This document shows, in pieces, positions 53,554 to 64,000 of a DNA stretch of 64,000 nucleotides; the stretch's first letter is position 1; every line of letters starts with the position of its first letter. The notes below the pieces were generated by a model. The model did no database searches, was not told the origin of the DNA, and was given only the letters and a program-made list of their open reading frames with translations. The stretch is taken from assembly GCF_034702125.1 (NCBI RefSeq), contig NC_085857.1, positions 50,674,290 through 50,738,289 of the forward strand, given 5' to 3'. The position numbers and the translations under genes are program-made. The DNA is from Engraulis encrasicolus. Lineage: Eukaryota; Chordata; Actinopteri; Clupeiformes; Engraulidae.

Positions 53554-53750
53554 ATTATTAGTTATTAGTAGCTCACGCCACTGGACTGGCCCATATAAAT
53601 TCAGAGCCAGTCTGTAAGAAAATAAAAACAAATACACAAACGAAATTAGCATCGGCCCCTGAGGACTGTCGACCCAGCTGGAAAATGGCTTGTATGCCAG
53701 ATCTAGCCCTGTGTGTGTATTCCTTATCCTTACTTCACTGTACACAATAT

Positions 53751-53817
<67 letters not shown>

Positions 53818-54227
53818 ACAGCATTCTATTAGGTTGTCTGAGGGGAGCCAACTGTTCTGGACGAGTAGAAGTCTATGACGTAGTAGACCAGTGGGCAAGT
53901 GTGTGTGACGCACCTTAGGACGTACCTTTGGTGACATGTGTGCGCGCCTTAGGAGGTTATGTTAAAATGGCCATGTGTAAGTTTACCTGATCACATACTG
54001 TATGTAAAGCTCTGATTCTGACATTCTGGAATTCTGAGAAGTTCTATCTCTCAATACCGGGTTCTATTCAGTATATTAAGTCAGTGTACATTTCAGGGCA
54101 CAAATAAGCAAGAACATTGGCATTTATTTATTCCATTCATCTTTAATGAACTAAAGCAAACATGTATATTCATATCAAATTACAGTTTTAACCAAAGTCT
54201 TTTTAATCCAACATGATTACGTATTAA
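53554..54227. other. Intergenic sequence with a (CT)n tract
   Basis: A (CT)n run occupies 53753-53813. Otherwise no exon or element end was recognised between the hAT-like MITE and the Harbinger-like element. Confidence 0.5.
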
Positions 54228-57200
54228 GGGCGGAATTTTCCCGTCTCCACTTAAGTCGGTTTTACGCACACACTTTTTATGCGCTTTGATCCTACGCGTT
54301 TTTTCCCCTCTGAAATATGACCACACCCCTCGCGCTTAACTCTGCGCTTAACTTAAAAACAGCGCGTAGCCCAACATGGGCGTGAAATATGCTAAATGGG
54401 GGGATGAGTCTTCCCCGACTTCATCAGTTGTGGTTTCAAAGAAACCACGGAGCATGGATTTTCAGATTAACCATGTGAAAACCTCGGCAGTCCATTGAGA
54501 TCCAAAACTGAACTTTAACTTTGAATTTAGAACGACGTGCCAAAAGTCCTCGTGCAAAAGCATCTCAAAATCTAACCTCATTTTCACAAACACAAGGCGA
54601 GTAGTGGAGGTGAGATATTGAGACGGAAACGCAATGTGTACCTTTGGCGGGAACTGAGCTGAGCGTTTTGGTGCGCAACAGGTTGATTGAAATAATAAAC
54701 ACGATGAAACGTTTGGTTAAAAAAGGAGTTTGGTGTGTTGCCTAAAGTCCGGAAAATAAAAACTGATTTAAAAGGCTGATCATTGCCTCTGAATTTCCAC
54801 AGTAACAGCCACATTGTATTTGCTGACTTTTAAAAGCGCTTCTCCGCTTCTCTGTACAGTAACATGACATTAATATCATTGGAAATATGTGGATCCCAGC
54901 TGTCCGTCAGTATATGACACTTACATGCATGCTGAAGAACAAACAAGGAAATCGGAAAAAAACGGAGACTTTATATGCTGTCGCACACATGGAAATGAAT
55001 TGGTCATGCATGTGTGACAGATTGGTCTACACCCCTCAATCTGACTGATTTTGGCCCTTTGTCTGTGATTGGCTGGCCCATTACTGGCAGGACTTTTATG
55101 TTGATAAATGTAGTTTTTGGACGTGACGTGGGTCTCTCTTTCCGCCCCGCTGTTGTTTTGCCGGCAAAGGACGCCGGCTGGCGCGTGAGCTGCTGCTAGC
55201 CGTGATCATTATCCGGTAGATTTGGTACCTTCAGGTAGGCATTTAACATTCATACTTTATGATGTGTCCGATCGCCGTATTGTCTGAATTACGGACCTGA
55301 TTATGTGACTGCATTCCACTTCTAGCCATTCTTGCGTGGAACTGCACTCTGCTGTGAACTGGCGTTCAATTTGCGCTGCCTTTACTGCACCGGTGTGTAC
55401 CTCCTTGGTTGGTGTGTTGCCCCATCATCTGTGCCCTGTGGCAGGCCTGATTCGTGGTGCTTACTGCCGGCTTTGGAGTGGCCACAGTGGTTGGCCCCTG
55501 GGTACCTGACTGCAGTCAGTGGATGGTAAGCTGGCCTATGCTACGTTGATGTTGTTGCTCCGATGGTAACGATGACCTTAGTCACTAAATCTACCCTCAC
55601 TTTCCTCAGTGTGTGGTCCAAATTGCGATTGTTCCGAACCACGGATCCATGATCGGGTTAGCGGTGCCTCTCTGACGCCGTGGGATTGCTAGCTACACTC
55701 CTCGGAGGCTGCTGTTTTGTTGCCGTCACACTCTGCGCCGGTTCCGACTGGCTCCACCTGCTCGTCCTGATTTTGTTTGGTTTAATTTATTATTATTATT
55801 TTTATTTTCGGGCCCGTTTCTTGGGACGCCAGCCTCCTCGCTGCGCACTGCGCAGGTCTAGTTACCTGTGTGTGTTGTGAGTGCGTGTGTGTCTGCGTCT
55901 GTATGCGTGTGTGGTTATCATCCTCTAGGCACGGCACCAGGAGGCAAGTGTACACCCCCTTCAGTCAACCTACGGCGGTGTATTCTCCCCTCTCTCTTGC
56001 TACACGAAAGTTAAGTTGCATCTAGTCATCACTGTGTATGCAAATTGTGTAATACATTAGTACGTGTCATTCTCGCTTTTGAGTGTCCCTCTCTTTTCTC
56101 CTCCCTGGATAGGTATGGAGTTGCCATAGCGCGCCGGTCTCCGGGTGGTGGATTCCCTCACTTTTCCATTGCTGTGTGCACTTGGGTGACTATTACTATT
56201 TTGCTGTGTGTAGTAGTAGTAGTAGATGTGTGTTTTCTTTTTATTTCGTGTGAGTACTTTATTGTGTGTGTTTATTTTGTGTGGCCTTTTCCCTAGTCTT
56301 TATCTATCCCTTTTCAACCGTGCTGCTATTGGTTAGCCTAAGCCTAGCTTTCCCCCCCCCCTTTAAGAGTGACACCATTGCCCTGTCTCCCCCGTATTGG
56401 GGGCGGTTCGTACGATTGAGTGTAGCCTCCCTTCCTCTCTCGCAAAGGTGCCGTGCGTGTGTATGCGTGGTGTGTGTGTGTGGCCAGTGGCCATATTGCT
56501 CCACATAACGACCCGCCTGTGGGTGTCTAATAGGGATCAGTGCAATATTGTCGAATGCAATTCATTCATATTGTATTTTCTAATGTATTACTATTTGTCC
56601 CTTGCATCACCACTGCATATTTGCACACCTGACCTCAATGACCTGGATGTATATTTTATTGATCTGTATGACTATTGTATTTGTGAAAAGAGAATAAACT
56701 CCTGCCTAAGAGTGCTCCGAACCTGTGTCCTGGTTTACTAATTTGGGGGGTAATTTCACTCCTAGGTTGTCTTCCCCCACCCTAGGTGGCGTAGTCGTGC
56801 AAGAGCTGAGTTGAATTTAATTAACTGTAAACGTGCCACTGTTACACATGCAACGCCAAGCCAGGATTTAAACACGCAGCTGATGCCAAAGACATGCTCT
56901 GATATGTAGGCCTACCTTTTTACGTTTAGTTATAATGAGATACGGGAAATATTTTGTGTCGTACAAAAACAGATAGGACAACCTGTAACCTACCTCTGTA
57001 GGTCGTGGCTTTGTATGTCGGGCATCAGTTCAGGCTTCATCACATATGCACGAGTTCCAATAAATCGCAAAAGGTTAGGAGTTGCAATAAAAACCACAAC
57101 ATAGTAAAAAATGGTGAATAGTAAAAATGAAAATGAATAGGCATACTTTGGGTGGCTGTTTGGACGACTGAAACGTCAGTCTTTAGTCTGAAGTGCCTTG

Positions 57201-57730
57201 TCAATTTGCGCATGGTGCAACGAGGTGTTTTTGGTTTTGGTTACCGTCCGTGGACACAAGATGATGATCCTCAAACTGATTAATTCATTAATTGTTTTTG
57301 TTTGGAAGTTCTTCGATATGAGAACATGCTCTGGGCAGCTGGTGATATTTTGTCACAGTTAATGGAACAGTGAATGAATTTCGATTTGGACCCACGCTGA
57401 CGGTAAGGAACATCAGCAAAGCATAGGCCTACCGTGTAACATGCTCAAAATGCCAAGCGAGCATCAAATGCAATATTACATTTTACCTCATAGTGGCGCT
57501 TGACCTTACTACAGCCCTTCGATGCGCGTAAAGGAAAAGGTGCGTAAGTGGACGGGAGAATACGCTTAGGATTGATTTACATGAGAAACACCCTGATTTT
57601 GGCCTGGCCCCACCCAAAGTGCGCAACTGATCATATCCTGCGTAAGCCCCGCTTAATCACTGACTTGAATCAGCTTGGAGGCGCTGTTGCGCTTTTTTTT
57701 TTGACTTACGCGGGTGGGAGAATTCCGCCC
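54228..57730. mobile_element. PIF/Harbinger-like element, 3.5 kb
   Basis: GGGCGGAATTTTCCC at the left and GGGAGAATTCCGCCC at the right are inverted, continuing to AAGTC on both. TAA borders each side (54225-54227, 57731-57733). GGG termini with a 3-bp TAA duplication fit PIF/Harbinger. No transposase frame was seen; LTR-like sequence appears nested within. Confidence 0.65.
55010..56805 (+). mobile_element. LTR-like sequence nested in the Harbinger-like element
   Basis: GC- and T-rich block unlike its surroundings, with AATAAA at ~56692, then CGAACCTGTGTCCTGG, a G-run with TAATTTCAC, and TGGCGTAGTCGTGCA at ~56788. The 3' end is shared in order with 7085-7232. It could be a solo LTR plus primer-binding site. 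The left boundary and target duplication are not defined and no coding domain is present. Confidence 0.4.
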
Positions 57731-58271
57731 TAAGTGATTAAACATAAGATATTAACTGAGTATTATTATTCTTACATCAACAGTGACAGGGATCAACCAC
57801 ACATAAAAGAAAATAGACGAAAGTACATACAATCCATGAACTGAAATCTCTATGACTGCTAGCAGAGGCAACGAATGGCACACAAAATCAGGAATTTATT
57901 ACATAATATAAACATAATAGTACAAAGTATAGAAAAAAGAACATAGAGTACCCTAAATGAAGTACAAAACATGAGTCTACTAAAATACTTACACAAATTA
58001 TCTGTAGCATTACTAAAATATAATCAAACAGTGCTTGCAACAAAAGTCTATGGAATTTTCTATGTCTAGTTAGGCCAATAGGGGCAACAAGGGATCAGGG
58101 CTGGAATGGTTCCAAACCCAGGGTACCACCATCATGGGACAAGGGGGGGCAGGGGAGGATTAAAAGTTAAATCCACAACCACATCCCCAAATAGGGATCA
58201 AAGGCAATTTCCATCCAGAACATAGATAATGTAGTAAACTAAAGTCTGAAAAGAGATTATGCTGTTATAAG

Positions 58272-58625
58272 TTAAAGGGACACTGTGTGAGATTTTTAGT
58301 TGTTTATTTCCAGAATTCACGCTGCCGATTCACTAATGTTACCTTTTTCATGAATACTTACCACCACCATCAAATTCTAAGTATTCATTATGACAGGAAA
58401 CATTGCACTTTTCATGAAAAGGGGGATCTTCTCCATGGTCTGCCATTTTGAGTTTCCAAAAATAGCCATTTTGAGTTTCCAAAAATGACTGTACTTGGAC
58501 CATACTACTTAATACATACTTAACATTTCATGTTAAGATCAAAGTTGGCAATAGGCAGCCCAGTTTCAATGAGCAGCATAGTTGCAGTACCTCTTTTGAC
58601 CATTTCCTGCACAGTGTCCCTTTAA
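58272..58625. mobile_element. TTAA-type MITE
   Basis: TTAAAGGGACACTGTGTGAG at the left, CCTGCACAGTGTCCCTTTAA at the right, TTAA at both borders. Non-coding. Confidence 0.8.
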
Positions 58626-58964
58626 AGACAGCAGATGCTTCTTTCCTCTGGCGATCCAAGGTTATGAACATGGTAGTCCTGAAAACTATTTTTTACGCCT
58701 CTTTTATTTTACTAGGGTAGTCACATTAAGGCAATTGCCTACTGGCTATTGAATTTTCACAAGGAAAATGTTTGCTCCTTACCTCTGAATAAAACCACAA
58801 TAATGAAAAAGCCAAGAATTAAGTTAAGCGATAAAACCGGCTTTGTCAACATACAATTTTAAAACCACTAATAGCCTTCTGGTCTCATTTACTAAGAGAG
58901 CGAAGCCATTACAAAGTACATAATTAGCATGTACATATTCACTGCTTTTAATCTTCCTCTAGGT

Positions 58965-59273
58965 CAGTGTTTCTCAAACCTCTTCAGACCGAGGACCACT
59001 TGGTCCCTTGTAAAATGTTCAGGGACCACCTGTCAACTAAATTAACAGTTGACAGGTGCTAATTTGACACTGCTAATTTCACTTAATTTTTATTTATTAC
59101 AAGCCTGTGTTATTGTGGTGAAAATAAGACTTCAGCTATGTTTAGGTTTGTAATTAGTTTACAAATATAGCCTACTGCTAGCTTGTCTTGGAAAAGTAGA
59201 ATTCCTCTCGCGGACCACCTGAGCTCTGTTGTGGACCACCAGTGGTCCCCGGACCACACTTTGAGAATCACTG
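58965..59273. mobile_element. hAT-like MITE
   Basis: CAGTGTTTCTCAAACC...TTTGAGAATCACTG inverted ends with CTCTAGGT/CTCTAGCT flanks (7 of 8). Repeated GGACCAC words inside. Confidence 0.85.
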
Positions 59274-59477
59274 CTCTAGCTTAACTTAAGACTTTAGAAT
59301 ACAACTGACATAATTGAGTATGGGCAAAGTATATGTCTAATGATACATTTGTAATGACCAATTGACAGCCATGGGCTATCGTAAGCCATACCTTTCCTAC
59401 GAGAAATCTCACTTGTGAGTTAGTCTGGTGTTATCCAAAGGCAAACTTAGTGTTTACTACTGAACCTGGACGTGGAA

Positions 59478-62400
59478 TTATTTCCTGAACCGGCTCCAGA
59501 ACTCCCGTTGCACCTGGACAAACAGAACACAGACATGTGTGTGCTGGTAAGTAAATATCAACAATAATATGTCATGATAAACAGCAGGGGTACAGTCAGC
59601 AGCAGCAGTGCCACCTGAATAGTTAGGTCTCTAATTCAATGATGATGTGACATACACATGTGTTATAGATTTATTTGTATGCATATTTTGAATAGGCTTG
59701 TGTTCCTTTATTTGATATGGAAGGAGGAAACAAGTGGGGATAAATAGAGACATGGATGAGGAAATAACCTCCGGTCTGAATTGACAGTTTTACCAAATTA
59801 AATTAAATTACAAAAGCAAAAGAGTTGAGGATAATTAATAAATAGCATCAAAGTAGCATCAAAAGAGGAAAAAGCCCACATGGCAACTACACAAAACAGC
59901 TCTTTGTCAACCTTTTGAAAAAACAATGCCAATAGCAAAGGGTCTATAGAAAATTGTTACCTCCTGGTTGAGAACACAGTGTAGCAGGAAGATGAAGGTG
60001 CCCTGCTGGCTGCTGAGGACATGGAAGACGATATCCAAAGCCTTGTTGTCTGTGACAAAGAATCCCAGAATCCAGGGAGCACCAATGATCACTGACTGCA
60101 TGAGGGTTTTAAACACCAATGTTCTGCATGGTGGAAAAGGACATTCTTCATTAACGCCAAGATTCTACAGTACGTGAAGGAAAGAAACATTCTTGATGCA
60201 TTCTAAACACTAACATTCTACAAGGAAGAAACGAACATTGATGATATATTCTACATGGAGGAAAAAGAACATGGCTGAGGAAGTGGTTTTGCTCTAACAG
60301 CATGGAGCATGTTTTAACAGTTGATTATGAAATGAGAAATGAAATTACTTCTTAACTTTCGCCAAAAAAAATGTTTTTATGATCACCTGTTTAGTTTGGC
60401 ATTGGCATGCTGCATCTTTGATATGGCGCTGCGCAGGTAGATGAGAATGATGAAGAAGAGGATGGTGTTCATCTAGTTTGGATAAACAGTGGAAGAGATG
60501 CACAAATTACACACACAGGTCTCGACACACAGGTCTGGTCTTCTTTTATGAACTGGGAACAGGTTTAGTCTTCTTTTGTGACAGCTGTATTTTAGACTAA
60601 TTTATTTTGATTTTCAAAAAGATGAACATAGAATGATTGCGAAACTAAATGGGTACTACACAGGTCTGGCAAGTCAGAAATACATAGGCCTACATACATG
60701 AGACTATACACAGTTTAATCCTCAAGTGCCAGTAAAATATTAAACAAATGCTGTGCTTAACGTTCACCCATTCACACTGACATTCACACACCGGTGGCAA
60801 TGGCTGCCACACAGGGTACCACCCTGCCACCAGGAGCAACTTAGGGTTAAGTATCTTGATCAAGGACACATCGATGGGGTCAGGTAGAGCAGGGCTGGAA
60901 CCTGCAACCTTCTGGTTGCCGAACGGTTCCTCTGCCACCTGAACCACCACCGCAGATTAATAATTAACTAACAATTATAATAATAATAATAATAAATGTG
61001 AGTACATTTAATACATTGAATGAATACATTTAAAATATATGCATAGACAAATAAATACAGTATAGTATTGTATAATCAAACCCAACATACCCCAAGCACA
61101 CAGCACACAGGACCAAGAAAACTCCACATGAAACCGTTGTCAAATTTCAACCAGCACCTAAAGACCAAGACCAGATAGGCAAGGCTACAATTATTACTTT
61201 ATATTCTTATTCAAAGACCTACTTGTTCAGTTATGTTTTGTGATTGGCTGATAGCCATTGTAAATTGAACATTACAACACAGATAGTTCTACTGCCGCTT
61301 TAATAAACAATTCCACATCATTCCGCATCATTCCACTGCAGTTGTTCGGTTTATTAGTTTACAATTCCAGAGGGGCATTCCAATAGGCCAGTTCAGTGGT
61401 AAATTATGATAAATTAACCTTTAGGGAGTTTTAAATCATATAAAAGAAGAGCCTGGCGCCTTCGTTTTCATTATTAGCAGGTGTATCATTGTTGAAGGTT
61501 AACTTGTGGAATATGCTCCTGGATACTCTTTTTGAAATCATGAATAAATATTGCTTACTTGTCACTCCCGTAACCCTCAGGCACCAGCCCTGCTGAAATG
61601 GCAACAACAGCAAAGGGAGCTCCGTAACCAACCAGACACTGATATCCCCAGTGAGGTCCGCTGTTCTGGGCGGATCTGAATTCTTTGAGTCTCAGCACTG
61701 AGCGCAGGAGCCAGATGGTCTCCAGGAACATCCAAGCAAAGGAGCTGAGGAACAGGACGTGGAGGACTCCTGACAGCACTGAGCAAACCACCTGCACAGA
61801 GAACCAACATGCTGATTTGAAATCTATTTGTGCTTTGGAATATACTGTCACAACTGGGTACAGGGTGGTGTCGTCAAGATCCAAAAACTAAGCTTGACAG
61901 AATATTACGTCTAATGATAGATAATATATTTTCTTTAATTTCCCAGGCTGCTGAACCATACGTTTCTAAGCACCTTGTGAGGGCTGATGAGGTGGATGAA
62001 CTCTTGCACGAGCAGGAAGAGGAGATGGGACAGCAGCAGACTGGCACAGAGGTTCACGCGAGCTGGAGTTGCCACGGTAGTCTTCTTATGGCAGAGGGCA
62101 AAGGTCAGCAACGCCAGGGTCAGGGAGCCCAAGCCAACAGCCACAAGGATCCTGTTCAAAAGCGTCATTGCCTGTTCTGGCTACACATGGACATATGAAG
62201 AGGACAATAAGGTCTCATCATGTACATACCATGTTCATCAGCTCCATAATGTTATCGGCTACATGTACGCAAAGGTGTCAAATGTATAAGTAAAAGTTAA
62301 GAAACAAAACAGTGTCCTTCAAACACAGGTAACTTATATGAGCCATTACAGCCAGTGTGCTTGTCTTAACATAAGTTGACCTCTCTTTTACTTTTACCCT

Positions 62401-63988
62401 CAACATCTCTGCTTGTGCAGTCAAGATTATAGATACACCAGACATAACTTGACATACAGAAACTGTAACTGCATACCATTCATTTGTCTTGCTGACTGTG
62501 CTGTTGATATCCAAAACCTTCCCTCATGCTTGCTACCACAGAGGAGAACTTGTCATAGATATCAAACACCAGATGTCTTGCTGACTACCCCTCTCCATTG
62601 AAGCACAATAGACTTTATTATTTGTACATGGGTAAGTCTGAAGGCACAAGGCTGAACACCATGAGTGCATTACAATATGCGGCCTTGCATCCTGCACTTG
62701 TGCTTGTTTCCTCGCCCCGCCTCCTGGCCCCTCCTCCGTGGAGAAATCGTAGAGTTTCCCAGCTGTCGGCCTAGCCACAACAACTTTTGAGGGACTGTTT
62801 TTCATTCACCGTCCCAATTGCAAATGAGAAGAAGGCTTTACAATTGAGCTTTTGCAAGATATTGAATTATAATGCTGTGGTCAGTGATGTCATCATGACA
62901 TATTACTTCCTGGTACAAGGAGACCAGCACAAGTGGAGGAGGCAAGGTCGCATATTGTAACGCACTCCATGTCCCTTGTATGCATATCAAGGAGGACATT
63001 AATCTTACTCACCTCTGGAGGGCGCTCGGTCTGCATGATCAAACTGAAGGTGGAGAAGTGCACACATGTGCAGATGGTGTGGGTGGAGTTGGTGTCGGTC
63101 ACATCACAGCCGTCCACCAACCAGGCGCTGCCATTCCAGTAGACACAGGACATCTGGCCCAGTGGATCCGCCTCCTGGGGACAAGGAAAATAGTCAATAG
63201 CATTTAATTCAAGACGTTCAATCCCTCTAAACTTGTTGCCAGTTGTAGAATTGGAGCTCAATTCAAGAGAGACTGTAATTACAGAATTGAGCTTGATTTG
63301 GTTGACTGACATAGCCTGGCTATCATGACTGCAAGGCTTTTTTCTTTTTTAGAATTATTGATGTTTGCTTTGTCCAGCCACATTCAGAGGCTTTGATAGA
63401 TAGAGGTTTAAAAAAGAATGTCTACCATTTTCCACATGTTATTGTCTTTCTCATGCTACCCTTCACTTGTCAGTGCCCAACAACACATGTTGTTGTTGTT
63501 GTTTTTTTGTTTTTTTAGTTTAGCCCTTTTCGATAAATCAGATGAAAAACCTGTTTAACCCCTTTTTGCAGAGTCTATGTTATCACATTAATGTCACCAA
63601 AATTGCAACGACCAAGTCTTAATCTATTACGTAAACCTCTCAGTAATAAATGAATGAGTCTGACTGGCTTAATTCTTATTCAATTTGAATCTGTGTAGTA
63701 AGAACAAAGTAAGACTTTGCATGTAAGGCAAAATGGGGCCATACTGATAGACCTACTACATCATTGTCCTACAGTAACATACAGTAGCATTGTCTGGATT
63801 ACTGACCTGACTGTGTTTAATTGTGAATTTAGCTGGGCTTTTTAATGCTTTGTTGTGGGTTTTGGGCAGGGAGGCTGACAAAACAGGTGACATCATGGTC
63901 TTCACTGTGGCATTGATGGAGTGGAAAAAGTCTGCGTGCAAAATGGAACTCATCGTCTTGAGGGTTGTCAAGGCAACAGCTGCCGATC
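59478..63988 (-). CDS. Adhesion GPCR, ADGRE-like, tandem paralogue (5' end beyond window)
   Basis: Eight exons, in transcript order: 63988-63807 (last GAIN exon), 63174-63013 (GPS), 62180-61974 (TM1-2), 61791-61559 (TM3-4), 61157-61091 (ECL2/TM5), 60472-60387 (TM5/ICL3), 60123-59961 (TM6-7), 59513-59478 (tail). The first seven match the other receptor's exon lengths exactly (182, 162, 207, 233, 67, 86, 163 nt) and all phases fit. GPS reads SCVYWNGSAWLVDGC with CVHFSTFSLIMQ, keeping the HF|S cleavage site. Helices are intact with no stops, so it looks functional. The tail ends early: VQREFWSRFRK then TAA, eight residues shorter than its neighbour. The acceptor at 63989-63990 shows the gene continues right of the window; whether it has an FN2 domain cannot be seen. 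Introns are short and mostly free of large elements. Confidence 0.9.
60690..60955. repeat. SINE-like interspersed repeat
   Basis: Contains TTCACACACCGGTGGCAATG, AGTATCTTGATCAAGGACAC, and GGGCTGGAACCTGCAACCTT followed by CTGGTTGCCGAACGG, a sequence type common in fish genomes. Family not assigned; limits approximate. Confidence 0.5.
60971..60996. repeat. (AAT)n microsatellite
   Basis: Short run of AAT trinucleotides in a receptor intron. Confidence 0.8.
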
Positions 63989-64000
63989 CTGACAGGAAAA

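Larger units (their letters stand above)
57731..59477. other. 3' flank of the second receptor gene
   Basis: AT-rich, containing the two elements at 58272-58625 and 58965-59273. No further exon of the receptor was recognised downstream of its stop. Confidence 0.45.

Overview
This is vertebrate nuclear DNA, almost certainly from a teleost fish. Coding sequence is split into short exons with GT-AG introns, microsatellites are long and frequent, and DNA transposons (hAT, EnSpm/CACTA-like, Harbinger-like, Tc1-like, TTAA-type MITEs) are dense, with remnants of LINE and Penelope-like elements. The fish group cannot be fixed from this window. Almost every open frame is noise; three host genes are supported by splice sites and reading phase.

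Layout: (1) 1.2-5.2 kb, + strand: a GIMAP/AIG1-type immune GTPase in five coding exons, with a long charged coiled-coil tail and a Cys-rich C-terminus. (2) 10.8-46.7 kb, - strand: one complete adhesion GPCR of the ADGRE (CD97/EMR)-like type. Fifteen coding exons join in phase to encode a signal peptide, a fibronectin type II domain, a Ser/Thr/Pro-rich stalk, GAIN/GPS and seven membrane segments (669 or 679 aa). (3) 59.5-64.0 kb, - strand: a tandem paralogue with the same exon lengths from the last GAIN exon to the seventh helix; its 5' half lies beyond the right edge.

The first receptor gene has been inflated by transposons. Its intron before the GPS exon is about 13.2 kb, against about 0.63 kb in the paralogue, because it holds two mutually inverted Tc1-like elements, one split by a 9.8-kb EnSpm-like element that itself carries nested insertions. 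A second intron holds an 8.4-kb hAT-like insertion inside a (GT)n tract, with further elements nested in it. The interval between the two receptor genes (46.7-59.5 kb) is almost wholly mobile DNA: a second EnSpm-like copy in the opposite orientation (5.7 kb) within a hAT-like MITE, then a 3.5-kb Harbinger-like element containing LTR-like sequence.

The EnSpm pair is useful because each copy shows the other's empty sites. I found no wholly new system. The most interesting points are the FN2-bearing adhesion GPCR, an in-frame duplicated splice acceptor at its third helix, an orphan exon-like segment inside the hAT insertion, and the GIMAP tail. All gene models are read by eye from splice sites and phase; no searches were run.
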